From NCBI RefSeq assembly GCF_004145845.1, contig NZ_SELP01000001.1, positions 620,001-684,000 of the forward strand: a stretch of DNA of 64,000 bases, read 5' to 3'. The DNA comes from Loktanella sp. IMCC34160. GTDB lineage: Bacteria > Pseudomonadota > Alphaproteobacteria > Rhodobacterales > Rhodobacteraceae. The stretch's first letter is position 1; each line of letters begins with the position of its first letter. Below the pieces are notes generated by a model, which worked only from the letters and a program-made list of their open reading frames with translations, was not told where the DNA came from and searched no databases. The translations under genes were made by a program, and so were the position numbers. This document shows, one piece after another, positions 17,136 through 25,686 of the stretch.

Positions 17136-18323
17136 ATGCAACAGCACCGGACGCAGGTTGTCATCGTTGGGGCCGGGCCAGCGGGGATGCTTCTGGGGCT
17201 CCTGCTTGAAAAGGCGGGCGTAGATTGCATCGTTCTGGAACGCAGATCGCGCGAACATGTCCTTTCACGGATTCGGGCGGGCCTGCTTGAGCCGGGCGCG
17301 GTCGAGTTTCTTCGCGACAGCGGAGTCGGCGAGCGGATGGACCAGATCGGACGCCCGCGCGACGGAACCCGCATCGCGTGGCAGGGTCGGCCAAGTTTCA
17401 TGATCAATGTCAAAAAGTGGACCGGGCTTGAGATGATGGCCTATGGCCAGACCTTTCTGACCGAAGACCTGTATTCCATGCGCGAAGCCACGGGGACGCC
17501 CTACTTCGACCAGATAACGGATCTTGAGATTGAAGGGATTGATGGAACCCGGCCCGAAGTTTCGTTCACGACCGCCGGACATTCGGTTCGGGTTCAATGT
17601 GACTTTGTCATTGGCTGCGATGGTGCGCAGGGGCCTTGTTCGCAACTGATTCCAGAGTCGATCCGGCAGGTCTATGAACGCAAGTTCCCGTTTGGCTGGC
17701 TTGGCATCATGGTCGAGGCACCACCAATCGACGATTTCACCTACATCCGCCATGAAACCGGGTTTGCGCTTGCCGCCCAGCGCACCCCGATGCTGAGCAG
17801 GTACTACGTCCAGTCGCGGCTTGATGAAGGTCCTGAGGCTTGGTCCGACGACCGGTTCTGGGACACCTTCCTTGGCCGCTGCCCGCCCGAGATTGCCGCG
17901 CAGGTGACAACCGGCCCGTCCATCGAAAAATCATTGGCCGCGCTGCGAAGCCGGGTGGTGGAACCGATGCGCTGGGGCAGGCTGTTTCTGGCTGGGGACG
18001 CCGCGCATGTCTTTCCGCCGACCGGCGCCAAGGGGTTGAATATGGCCCTGTCGGATATCCAGCTCTTGTCGGCAGCCCTGATCGCGCATTTTTCAGAAAA
18101 GGACGATCGGCTTCTGGACAGCTACTCCGCCGATGCTCTGTCGCGGGTCTGGGCGGCGCAGCATCTGTCTTGGCGGATGACGAAACTGCTTCATATCTTC
18201 CCGACGGACGACCCCTACGACCGGAAAATCAGGCAGGCAGAATATGATCTGATCCTGAAAAGCGAAGAAGTTCAAAGGGCATTGGCGTTTGAATACGCGG
18301 GCCTTCCGAACCTGCGGGGCTAG
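17136..18323 (+). CDS. pobA: 4-hydroxybenzoate 3-monooxygenase (PobA type)
   Basis: 395 residues, the usual PobA length. This flavoprotein hydroxylates 4-hydroxybenzoate to protocatechuate with NAD(P)H and oxygen. Seen: GxGxxG loop VGAGPAGMLLG near residue 10, the GCDGAQ motif near residue 160, and the very characteristic GDAAHVFPPTGAKGLNMA segment near residue 285. The ATG at 17136 follows CGACGGAGACAG; a longer frame to 16968 would overlap the ligase gene. No pca ring-cleavage genes or PobR regulator lie nearby, unlike in catabolic loci. It is divergent from the ligase operon and ends in a 4 nt overlap with the convergent monooxygenase gene, which suggests a biosynthetic use here. Confidence 0.88.
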   Translation: MQQHRTQVVIVGAGPAGMLLGLLLEKAGVDCIVLERRSREHVLSRIRAGLLEPGAVEFLRDSGVGERMDQIGRPRDGTRIAWQGRPSFMINVKKWTGLEMMAYGQTFLTEDLYSMREATGTPYFDQITDLEIEGIDGTRPEVSFTTAGHSVRVQCDFVIGCDGAQGPCSQLIPESIRQVYERKFPFGWLGIMVEAPPIDDFTYIRHETGFALAAQRTPMLSRYYVQSRLDEGPEAWSDDRFWDTFLGRCPPEIAAQVTTGPSIEKSLAALRSRVVEPMRWGRLFLAGDAAHVFPPTGAKGLNMALSDIQLLSAALIAHFSEKDDRLLDSYSADALSRVWAAQHLSWRMTKLLHIFPTDDPYDRKIRQAEYDLILKSEEVQRALAFEYAGLPNLRG

Positions 18324-19909
18324 GCCCTTGGGCGCCGTCCCAGCTGCATGAGAAGCCGAAGACGTGCCCGCAGGCCCGCTTTCACGATGTGATTGAAGGG
18401 GCTGAGGGGCATGTCCCGCAGGATTGCCTTTGCCGTGTCTGGCTTGCTGCCGGGGCCGGTCAAACGGAATTGAGCGCCCTGCATCGGACCAAACAAGACC
18501 TTGACCCACATACGCGGAGAGGTCAGCGCCAGCCGCCATAGGCGCGGATGGCACCCGATGATCCGGGCGAGGTCGTTCATGTAGCGTGCATAGTCCACCA
18601 ACCCGCGGACGCGGTCCCCGGTCGCCCCGAATTGATCGGAAAGCCGGGCACTGTCGGTACTGGCTACGGAAACCATCTGTGCGCGTGACGGCAGCGTCGC
18701 TTGTCCACTCAGGACCCGCGCCACAAGTCGCGACTGTAGCTCCATCACCGGGAACTGGCTGCCGAATGTGGGGCGCGAAAATCCGACCAGCGCCAGCGCG
18801 TCGCCCAGATCGGGAACGAAGATTCCCTTGAACCACGCGCGGGGGTCAAATTCGGGCAATGTGTCGGCCAGAAAGGGGACATCGGTCCGAAACCCGGTCG
18901 CGAAGAGGATCATGTCGACGTTGTCCAGCCGCACTCCGCTGTGCGTGACCAGAACGCGGCCTTCCTCTTTGACCTGTGCAATTCCATCCGTGAGCGTGGC
19001 GCCATGTTCGACGATGGCGCGCGGAAGGCCGAGGCTCTTTGTTCCAAAGACCCCCCGTATTCCGTGTGGCGAGGCAACCATCCCGTTCAAACGCGCGACC
19101 TCGGCCAAGACGTCCGATTTTTTGCCGCGCTCACGGTCCGCTTCGATCAGGTCCTTGCTGATGCGTTGGCCAGTCCAATAGGGCAAAGTCCAGAACGCGC
19201 GGTGCGTGGATATGTCGGCGGCGATCTCGCCCCGTTTGCGCGGGACGATCCAACCGGGGCCATTGCGAAGGCTGACGAAGGTTCGTTTGGCAACGGCCGC
19301 AATTTCAAGCGTAATGTCTGCGCCGGACTCGCCCCCGCCGACAATCACCACGGTCTTGTCCTTGAAGGCTTCGGAATTCCTGTATTGGGACGAATGCAAC
19401 GCAGGGATTGCGGTGACATCCGCCGCCCATTCCGGCACCACAGGTGCCACGTTATTGCCCGTGGCAACGATCAGATGGGCAGCAGCCACTGGTCCGTCGT
19501 CCGTTGCCAATTCCCAACCGCCGCCGGGCGTTCGGATCGCGGTGTTTACCTTGGTGTCAAAGCGGATATGGGGCCAAAGGTCGAATTCGGTCGCATAGGC
19601 GGTCCAGTAGTCGGTGACCTGCTGCTTGGTCCAGAAGGTGCTTGCCGTGCCCTGTTGGATCGGGAAATCCGAGAACATGCTGAAGGCCGCTGAAGACGTG
19701 AGATACAGACCGTCATAGCTGCCCGCGAATAGTCCCCCGATCCGGTCGGACTTTTCCAGAAGACAGACGTTGCGAATACCTGCCTCCAGCAGCTCTTTCA
19801 GCGCGACCAGCCCGCCCGGCCCGGCCCCGACAACCACGGCCTTGAATGTCTGGTCATGCTGCATGGGCGAAATCTTTTTCACGTCTCGGCCCCGTGGCGA
19901 TGTGGGCAA
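18320..19909 (-). CDS. Flavin-containing monooxygenase (FMO-like)
   Basis: Up to 529 residues. It has two dinucleotide loops, VVGAGPGG for FAD near the start and VGGGESGAD for NADPH near the middle, and the ATGF motif (ILFATGFRTD) typical of class B flavin monooxygenases and FMOs. These enzymes oxygenate soft N or S atoms or perform Baeyer-Villiger reactions; the chemistry here is not known. The start is unsure: 19909, GTG at 19882 or ATG at 19864 (MQHDQTFKAVV), the last giving the standard N-terminus. A C-terminal extension of about 80 residues is basic and of unknown role. It lies 51 nt after the sulfotransferase gene on the same strand, probably one transcript. Confidence 0.82.
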   Translation of the reverse strand: MPTSPRGRDVKKISPMQHDQTFKAVVVGAGPGGLVALKELLEAGIRNVCLLEKSDRIGGLFAGSYDGLYLTSSAAFSMFSDFPIQQGTASTFWTKQQVTDYWTAYATEFDLWPHIRFDTKVNTAIRTPGGGWELATDDGPVAAAHLIVATGNNVAPVVPEWAADVTAIPALHSSQYRNSEAFKDKTVVIVGGGESGADITLEIAAVAKRTFVSLRNGPGWIVPRKRGEIAADISTHRAFWTLPYWTGQRISKDLIEADRERGKKSDVLAEVARLNGMVASPHGIRGVFGTKSLGLPRAIVEHGATLTDGIAQVKEEGRVLVTHSGVRLDNVDMILFATGFRTDVPFLADTLPEFDPRAWFKGIFVPDLGDALALVGFSRPTFGSQFPVMELQSRLVARVLSGQATLPSRAQMVSVASTDSARLSDQFGATGDRVRGLVDYARYMNDLARIIGCHPRLWRLALTSPRMWVKVLFGPMQGAQFRLTGPGSKPDTAKAILRDMPLSPFNHIVKAGLRARLRLLMQLGRRPRA

Positions 19910-19960
19910 TGACGGATCGCCGCATCGCTTTGACAGGCAGGTCCAACGGGGTGCTTCGTG

Positions 19961-20638
19961 TCATGTCTTGCTCAAATATGGCTTTCGACTTCTGAAATCA
20001 GCGACAGAATTGCCGCTTGGAAATTCGACATTCGGCACGGGCACCCCAAGAAAATCAGTCAGTGGCGCCCAGCCGTCTTTGACATTGTAGACCAGCAGTC
20101 TTTCAGGCGGAATTGTCGCGGTAACCCTGTCGATGTGGTCGTTATAGACCCGGATGGCGTGGTCCTTGTCCGCAAGCCGTCCACCGAAGATCTGTTCGAG
20201 AACCAGCCGATAGATGATGTCCGACCCGGCACGCCCTTCCGCGGTTTCGTCCATCGTCCGGCCCAATTCGGATGACGGCAGGATGGTTCGGCTGATGCTG
20301 TGATACCACGCGTCCGGGTCGCGCACGGTCAACACGACCTTCGCCGTTGGAAAATGGTCCGCCAACTCCTCCCAAAAGCAGCTAGCGGGCCAATCGACCT
20401 GAGACTTGAAACCGCTGAAGATCTTGCTCCAGTCCGGGCGCCCGCCGCGCGATACCTCGGTCCACATTTCCAATTGTTCGGGCGATCTGCGGACCTCATA
20501 CATGTGATGACACGGCCCAAATCCAAGGATTTCAATAGCTTGTTTGAGCGAGTGGGTCCCGGTCCGCCCAAAGCCCGCGCCGATTACCTCGAGTGTCACT
20601 CTGATTTCCCCATCTCGTGCCGACCCAAAGTATCTCAT
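19961..20638 (-). CDS. PAPS-dependent sulfotransferase-like protein
   Basis: A sulfotransferase of the small P-loop family. The 5'-phosphosulfate loop is GAGFGRTGTHSLKQA near the N-terminus and the 3'-phosphate motif is VLTVRDPDAWYHS near residue 110. It would move a sulfo group from PAPS to a hydroxyl or amine. Start candidates are ATG at 20638 (225 residues) and GTG at 20599, which follows GGGGAAATCA and starts VTLEVIGAG; a frame reaching 20764 adds residues with no family support. It is immediately upstream of the monooxygenase gene and divergent from the chorismate-lyase-like gene. The acceptor is unknown; a phenolic product of the neighbouring pathway is plausible. Confidence 0.78.
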   Translation of the reverse strand: MRYFGSARDGEIRVTLEVIGAGFGRTGTHSLKQAIEILGFGPCHHMYEVRRSPEQLEMWTEVSRGGRPDWSKIFSGFKSQVDWPASCFWEELADHFPTAKVVLTVRDPDAWYHSISRTILPSSELGRTMDETAEGRAGSDIIYRLVLEQIFGGRLADKDHAIRVYNDHIDRVTATIPPERLLVYNVKDGWAPLTDFLGVPVPNVEFPSGNSVADFRSRKPYLSKT

Positions 20639-20817
20639 TGATGCCTCTATGCAACATGGATAAACGAGCCCTATCGGTATGGACGGCAATTTCGAGGAAC
20701 GCTGTCCTTGGCCCTTGAAGACCGCACAGTGAGGCGGTTCTACTACGGGGACGATTGACGCCAATGTGACATGACACCGCGCGGCTATCCTCGGGCGGCC
20801 CCAGATGGATCGACAAG

Positions 20818-21297
20818 ATGCAACCCGACACTGGTCTTGAACCGGACCCGACGAGCGCAGACCTCCTGCTGCACGACGGGCTTATGTCGGCAAAACTTGC
20901 AGAACGCTTTGGCGCGATGATCGCGCGGCCCTCTGTTCAGGTAGACGAAGGTGATTGGATCATGCGCCGGTCGAGCCTCTACCAGGTGGCCAGCGACGCC
21001 AAGGTTCTTGATGCCACGCTCCGTATCTCCAAGCGGAATCTTCCCGATGCGTTGCTGACCGAATTGTTCGAGTCACAGGCGCTGCTCGGTGACCTGCTTC
21101 GCCGTTTTGGGATCAATGTCGAGTTGAGAAACCGGACGATCTATAAGGTAGAGGAGTCCGGGGGGCATCTTCGTTGGGGGCGGCGACACATCATGCGATC
21201 GCCCGGCACCGAATTGGTTCTGTGCGAAGTTGACGAACTGTTGGATTGCGCCGCAAACCTCGACAAACTTCTGCTGGACCAAGCCCAGAAAACATAA
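20818..21297 (+). CDS. Chorismate-pyruvate-lyase-like protein (UbiC/DUF98 type)
   Basis: 159 residues, near the UbiC length (165). By eye it aligns with E. coli UbiC: IMRR at 48-51 in place of the substrate arginine region, LLGDLLRRFG at 89-98 matching the PLGxxL segment, RWGRRH at 119-124 matching LWGRRS, and LCEVDEL at 135-141 matching TELFLP, whose Glu is catalytic in UbiC. Such an enzyme splits chorismate into 4-hydroxybenzoate and pyruvate. The neighbour pobA uses exactly that product, which supports the call. Overall identity is clearly low, so activity is inferred. It might instead serve ubiquinone synthesis, but no ubiA follows. Confidence 0.65.
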   Translation: MQPDTGLEPDPTSADLLLHDGLMSAKLAERFGAMIARPSVQVDEGDWIMRRSSLYQVASDAKVLDATLRISKRNLPDALLTELFESQALLGDLLRRFGINVELRNRTIYKVEESGGHLRWGRRHIMRSPGTELVLCEVDELLDCAANLDKLLLDQAQKT

Positions 21298-21404
21298 TCT
21301 GCTGACCGGATCGCAAAGGCCGCCGCCAGCAATGTCCCGATGCTTTCGAAGGAACGCCCGCCCATGTGGCCGGGCGCCTTGACGGGCGACAAAGCCCGGC
21401 GGCA

Positions 21405-22727
21405 CTAGACCGCCGGTTTCACCTGCATCAGCGCCATGACATCGGCCATTTCCGGGCCGCGTGCCTGACCGGTCACGGCCTTGCGCAGGGGCATGAACAG
21501 CCCCTTGCCCTTGCGGCCCGTCGCCTCTTTCACGGCAGTGGTCCAGGTGCCCCAGGTTTCGGCGGTGTAGGGCGGCTCGCCCAGCATCGACAGGGCGGTG
21601 GCGACGAACTCGGCATCCTCGTCGTCCACATCGGCCTGCGCCTTGCCGGTGAACACCTCCCACCACGGGGCCATGTCCGACAGGTAGGTGATGTTTTCGC
21701 GCACGACCGACCAGAACTGTTCGGCCACCGCGTCCGGCACCCCAAGGGCGGCCACGTCACCGGCAACGGTCGCGAAGGGCTTGGCCGCGTTCACACGCGC
21801 AGTCAGCGGTTCCAGATCGGCAGGGTCGAATTTCGTGGGCGCCGCGCCGAATTTGGTCACGTCGAAACCCGCCACGACCTCGGACAGGTCGCCGCGCAGT
21901 TCGACCGGGTCCGACGACCCCAGACGCGCCATCAGAGAGGTGATCGCCATCGGTTCGATCCCCTGTTCGCGCAGGTCGCGCAGCGCGAGATTGCCCAGCC
22001 GCTTGGACAGCTTTTCACCGTCTGGCCCGGTCAGCAGGGAATGGTGGGCAAAGCGGGGCACGGTGCCCCCCAGCGCCTGAATGATCTGGATCTGGGTCGC
22101 GGTGTTGGTCACATGGTCGGACCCGCGCACGACATCGGTGATCCCGAATTCCGTGTCATCGACCACCGAGGCGAGAGTATAGAGGATCTGGCCGCTGTCC
22201 TTGATCAGCACCGGGTCGGATACGCTGGCCGCGTCGATCGAGATCGGGCCGAGAATGCCGTCCTCCCATTCGATCCGTTCCCAGTCGAGCTTGAACCGCC
22301 AGTGGCTGCCGCCGCGTTCTTCGCGCAGCCGGATCTTTTCGTCCTCGGATAGGTTCAGCGCGGCGCGGTCATAGACCGGCGGCTTGCCCATGTTCAGCTG
22401 CTTCTTGCGCTTGAGGTCCAATTCGGTCGGCGTCTCGAAGCATTCGTACAGCCGGCCCATCTCGATCAGCTTTTCCTTGGCCGCAAGGTATTGGCCCAGC
22501 CGTTCGGACTGCCGTTCGATCCGGTCCCAGTCAAAGCCCAGCCAGGTCAGGCTGTCCTTGATCCCCTCGACGTATTCTTCCTTCGACCGTTCCTGATCGG
22601 TGTCGTCGATCCGCAGGATGAAGGTGCCCCCGTTTTGCCGGGCGATGGCATAGTTCATCAGCGCAGCGCGCAGGTTGCCGATGTGCAGCCAACCGGTGGG
22701 CGAGGGGGCAAAGCGGGTCGTGGTCAT
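21405..22727 (-). CDS. gltX: Glutamate--tRNA ligase
   Basis: Class I aminoacyl-tRNA synthetase, 440 residues. The HIGH motif reads HIGN at residues 15-18 after TRFAPSPTGWL, and the KMSKS motif reads KLSKR within DGEKLSKRLG. This is the shorter of the two GluRS forms often found together in Alphaproteobacteria; one of the two may charge tRNA-Gln with glutamate as well. Its start at 22727 (MTTTRFAPSPTG) is standard. It marks the end of the accessory block and the return to GC-rich housekeeping sequence. Confidence 0.93.
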   Translation of the reverse strand: MTTTRFAPSPTGWLHIGNLRAALMNYAIARQNGGTFILRIDDTDQERSKEEYVEGIKDSLTWLGFDWDRIERQSERLGQYLAAKEKLIEMGRLYECFETPTELDLKRKKQLNMGKPPVYDRAALNLSEDEKIRLREERGGSHWRFKLDWERIEWEDGILGPISIDAASVSDPVLIKDSGQILYTLASVVDDTEFGITDVVRGSDHVTNTATQIQIIQALGGTVPRFAHHSLLTGPDGEKLSKRLGNLALRDLREQGIEPMAITSLMARLGSSDPVELRGDLSEVVAGFDVTKFGAAPTKFDPADLEPLTARVNAAKPFATVAGDVAALGVPDAVAEQFWSVVRENITYLSDMAPWWEVFTGKAQADVDDEDAEFVATALSMLGEPPYTAETWGTWTTAVKEATGRKGKGLFMPLRKAVTGQARGPEMADVMALMQVKPAV

Positions 22728-22790
22728 GGGTCTGGTCTCCTGTCGCGCTTGGCTCTTTCACACCGTGGCGTTTTTGTCCATATCCGGCGC

Positions 22791-23186
22791 ATGGACTTCA
22801 CCGCGCCCACCTGTGACGAGATCGAGGAATTGGCCCGCGAAACCGTGGCGCAGTTCCCCGATGCCTTTCGTGCGGCGGCCAAGGCGGTCGCGATCCGCGT
22901 GGCAGAATTCCCGGACGCAGAGATGCTGGCCGGGCTGGAGATGGACGACCCGTTCGAGCTGACTGGCCTTTACGATGGTATCCCGCTGACCCAGAAATCC
23001 AGCTTTGACCAACCCGAGGGGCCGGATGTGGTCTGGCTGTTCCGTCGCCCGATATTGGATGAATGGGCCGGGCGGGGGGATGTGACCCTTGCCGACCTCG
23101 TGGCCCATGTAACGGTGCATGAGTTCGCCCATCACTTTGGCTGGTCGGATGCGGATATCGCCGCGATAGACCGCTGGTGGGAATGA
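22791..23186 (+). CDS. Zincin-like metallopeptidase family protein
   Basis: 131 residues with the zinc motif HEFAHHFGWSD near the C-terminus (residues 113-123), which defines a small family of minimal metallopeptidase-like proteins common in Alphaproteobacteria. The aspartate after HFGWSD is the likely third ligand. There is no signal peptide, so it is cytoplasmic. The ATG at 22791 gives MDFTAPTCDEIEELA, a typical beginning; a longer frame runs antisense through gltX and is rejected. Protease activity has not been shown for the family as far as I know. It is divergent from gltX. Confidence 0.8.
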   Translation: MDFTAPTCDEIEELARETVAQFPDAFRAAAKAVAIRVAEFPDAEMLAGLEMDDPFELTGLYDGIPLTQKSSFDQPEGPDVVWLFRRPILDEWAGRGDVTLADLVAHVTVHEFAHHFGWSDADIAAIDRWWE

Positions 23187-23292
23187 TCCCGGCGCAAATG
23201 CGCAGGGGTTCTATGCAGAAATGCTGACTGGTCGGGTCACCGCGCCGCGCTAGGCTTCTTTTCCGGGTAACGCCTTATCTGGGAGGTCTGAA

Positions 23293-24213
23293 ATGAAACT
23301 GACACGTCGACAAGCCATCAAGGCCGGGGCCGCGCTGCCCCTTGCAGCCGCTGCCGCCACGGTGCCGGGCGCGGGGGCCGCCATGGGCCATGCCGCCCGC
23401 CTGCCGCAGTCCCGCGATTTCACCCTTGGCGATTTCAAGGTGACGACCCTTCTGGCCGGGTCGCGCCCGGTCGAGGAGCCAAAGGGCATCTTCGGCCTCA
23501 ACGTCGATGACGACACCTTTGCCGAGGTCAGCGCGGCGGCCCATATCCCCACCGATGTGGCGCAGTTCTTCTTTACCCCGACCGTGGTCAACACCGGGTC
23601 CGAGGTGATCCTGTTTGACACCGGGCTGAACGCCGGTGGCCTGTTGGATGCTCTGGCGGGGGCGGGTTATTCAGCGTCTGATGTGACCCATGTGGTCATC
23701 ACCCATATGCATGGCGACCATATCGGCGGGCTTGCGGATGACGCGGGCAACCCGACCTTCCCCGATGCGGCCTATGTGACGGGGCAGGCAGAGTTCGATC
23801 ATTGGGACATGTCCGGCAACGAAGGGTTCGAGGCCAAGGTGCGGCCGCTGGCTGACCGCTTCACCTTTCTTGGGGACGGCGGGGCGGTCCGGTCCGGCAT
23901 CACCGCCGTTGCGGCCTATGGGCACACACCCGGCCACATGGGCTATATGCTGGAATCGAACGGCGCGCAGCTTTTGGTGATGGCCGATACGGCCAACCAC
24001 TACGTCTGGTCGCTGGCCTATCCCGATTGGGAAGTCCGGTTCGACATGGACAAACCCACCGCCGCCGAAACCCGCAAGCGGCTTCTGGGCATGGCAGCCG
24101 CCGACCGGTTCCCGCTGATCGGCTATCACATGCCGTTCCCGGGCCTCGGCTATGTGGACACGCGCGGCGAGGGCGGCTTCCACTTTGTCCCGCATAGCTA
24201 TCAATTGATGTAG
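23293..24213 (+). CDS. Exported metallo-beta-lactamase-fold hydrolase
   Basis: 306 residues. The N-terminus is a Tat signal (LTRRQAIKAGAALPLAAAAA) with cleavage near residue 35, so the protein should be folded before export to the periplasm. The metal motif HMHGDHIGG (about residues 137-145), the second ligand in HTPGH, and a third histidine in GYHMPFPG are all present, indicating a binuclear zinc hydrolase. The substrate could be a lactone, ester or thioester; the sequence does not tell. GGGAGG lies 5 nt before the ATG. No operon partner is evident. Confidence 0.85.
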   Translation: MKLTRRQAIKAGAALPLAAAAATVPGAGAAMGHAARLPQSRDFTLGDFKVTTLLAGSRPVEEPKGIFGLNVDDDTFAEVSAAAHIPTDVAQFFFTPTVVNTGSEVILFDTGLNAGGLLDALAGAGYSASDVTHVVITHMHGDHIGGLADDAGNPTFPDAAYVTGQAEFDHWDMSGNEGFEAKVRPLADRFTFLGDGGAVRSGITAVAAYGHTPGHMGYMLESNGAQLLVMADTANHYVWSLAYPDWEVRFDMDKPTAAETRKRLLGMAAADRFPLIGYHMPFPGLGYVDTRGEGGFHFVPHSYQLM

Positions 24214-24277
24214 CCCTCCTTGGCATCGGGGCGAATTCCGGGCATATGTTAGCGCCATCAGAATCCCGGAGGCCCCG

Positions 24278-25237
24278 ATGCGCCCGATCGTCACGGTCAC
24301 GCTTAACCCTGCGCTTGATATCGCCACCTCGGTCACCCATGTGACCGCGGGTGTGAAACTGCGCTGCACCCCGCCGCAGATGGATCCGGGCGGCGGCGGG
24401 TTGAACGTGGCCCGCGCGATTAACCTGCTGGGCGGGAAGGCCACGGCCTTTGTCGCGCTTGGCGGACATACGGGCCATAATCTGCGTGAACTGATCGAAA
24501 CGGCCGGGCTGACGCTGGTGGTGCATCCCGCGCCGGGCGAGACCCGGCAAAGTCTTGCCGTCACCGACGAAGGGCTGGGCGATCAATACCGGTTCATGCT
24601 GCCGGGGCCGGAATGGGGGGTGGAAGAGCTTGCCGCCGCTTCCGACGCGATCAAGGCCGCATCCCCCGCCGACGCCATCGTCGTGCTGTCGGGCAGCGGG
24701 CCGCTGGGTGCCTCGCCCGACCTGTATCTGGACCTCTGCGCGGCGCTGAAAGGCGAGGGCCGGGATGTGATCGTCGATACTTCGGGCGCGGCCCTGCACC
24801 GGCTGGCCGAGGGGCAACACAAGATCAAGCCGTGGATTTTGCGGATGGATCAGGGCGAGGCCGAGGGCCTTGCCGGCCATGCGCTGCGGTCGAACGAGGA
24901 AACCGCCGCCTTTGCCCGCTACCTGCTGGTGCGCGGCGTGGCCGAAACCGTGATCATTGCGCGTGGCGCGCATGGGTCGGTTTTGGTGAATGCGGACGAA
25001 AGCCTTGCGGTCAAGGCGGCAACCGTCCCGGTCCGCAGCCGGGTTGGCGCGGGCGACAGTTTCGTCGGCGGCTTCGTCAAGGCGCTGGCCGACGGCAAAT
25101 CCCTGCGCGAGGCGTTGTCCTGGGGGTCGGCCACGGCCTCGGCCGCGGTGATGACCGAAGGGACCGAACTTTGCCGCCCCGAGGATGCAGAGCGGTTGGT
25201 GGCGGAATCCCCCGTGACCCCGGTTCAGGTCGGCTGA
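24278..25237 (+). CDS. pfkB: 6-phosphofructokinase 2-type sugar kinase (PfkB family)
   Basis: 319 residues and clearly similar to E. coli PfkB along the whole chain: LTLNPALD at the start, KLRCTPPQMDPGGGGLNVAR for sugar binding, and RVGAGDSFVGGF with the catalytic Asp near residue 257. It should phosphorylate fructose-6-phosphate, though related members act on fructose-1-phosphate or tagatose-6-phosphate. Many Rhodobacteraceae lack classical PfkA, so this could matter for glycolysis. The 3' end overlaps the convergent DUF1801 gene by 13 nt. Confidence 0.82.
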   Translation: MRPIVTVTLNPALDIATSVTHVTAGVKLRCTPPQMDPGGGGLNVARAINLLGGKATAFVALGGHTGHNLRELIETAGLTLVVHPAPGETRQSLAVTDEGLGDQYRFMLPGPEWGVEELAAASDAIKAASPADAIVVLSGSGPLGASPDLYLDLCAALKGEGRDVIVDTSGAALHRLAEGQHKIKPWILRMDQGEAEGLAGHALRSNEETAAFARYLLVRGVAETVIIARGAHGSVLVNADESLAVKAATVPVRSRVGAGDSFVGGFVKALADGKSLREALSWGSATASAAVMTEGTELCRPEDAERLVAESPVTPVQVG

Positions 25238-25653
25238 ACCGGCCAGCGGCTGTTCAGGTCGTCCAGACCGGCGCGGATCAGCTCTTCCAGAACCGATAGG
25301 TCCACATCGGCCAGTTTGGTGATGTAAAGGCAGGATTTGCCCTTCTTCCACTTGCCCAGCCGGTCAAGGATCGGGCCGAAATCCGTGTAGCCCGGCAGGA
25401 TGTAGATCACCTGGTTCGCCTTGCGCGGGGAGAAGCCGGTGGCAAGGAAATCACCCTCGCGCCCGCTGTCATAGCGATAGTGGTACTGCCCGTATCCGAT
25501 GATCGACGGCCCCCACATGCGCGGCTGAAACCCGGTGACATGCCGGAACAGGGCGTCCAGAACCTGCGCGTCGTCCCGCCGCTGCGGATGATCCACGGCG
25601 GCGATGAAATCGGCGGGGTCGGTCGCGGTTACCTGGGTCTTGTTCTGGGCCAT
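25225..25653 (-). CDS. DUF1801 (YdhG-like) domain protein
   Basis: 142 residues matching the DUF1801/YdhG family: HVTGFQPRMWGPSIIGYG, then a GREGDFLATGFSPRK segment, and YLPGYTD-like ILPGYTDFG. The last part, KGKSCLYITKLADVD, is the usual family ending. Members have an iron-chaperone-like (frataxin-like) fold and no proven enzyme function. No signal peptide or membrane segment, so it is cytoplasmic. It converges with pfkB, overlapping by 13 nt, and lies 33 nt downstream of the hydroxylase gene, which may share its transcript. Confidence 0.82.
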   Translation of the reverse strand: MAQNKTQVTATDPADFIAAVDHPQRRDDAQVLDALFRHVTGFQPRMWGPSIIGYGQYHYRYDSGREGDFLATGFSPRKANQVIYILPGYTDFGPILDRLGKWKKGKSCLYITKLADVDLSVLEELIRAGLDDLNSRWPVQPT

Positions 25654-25686
25654 GTCCCGCAGCCTAGCACGGGTCGGCCCGCCGCT

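Noticed and set aside
17136-18323. PobA as part of a protocatechuate degradation operon
   Set aside because: No pca genes, PobR or PcaQ regulator are nearby, and the gene is divergent from ligases and convergent with an FMO.
9315-21297. Siderophore cluster using 3,4-dihydroxybenzoate
   Set aside because: PobA could supply protocatechuate, but there is no IucA/IucC-type synthetase, no NRPS, no receptor of TonB size and no iron-box sequence that I can see.
23900-25351. 483-codon minus-strand frame across the MBL hydrolase and pfkB
   Set aside because: It crosses two well-supported genes and an intergenic gap, and has shadow-type composition without a family match.
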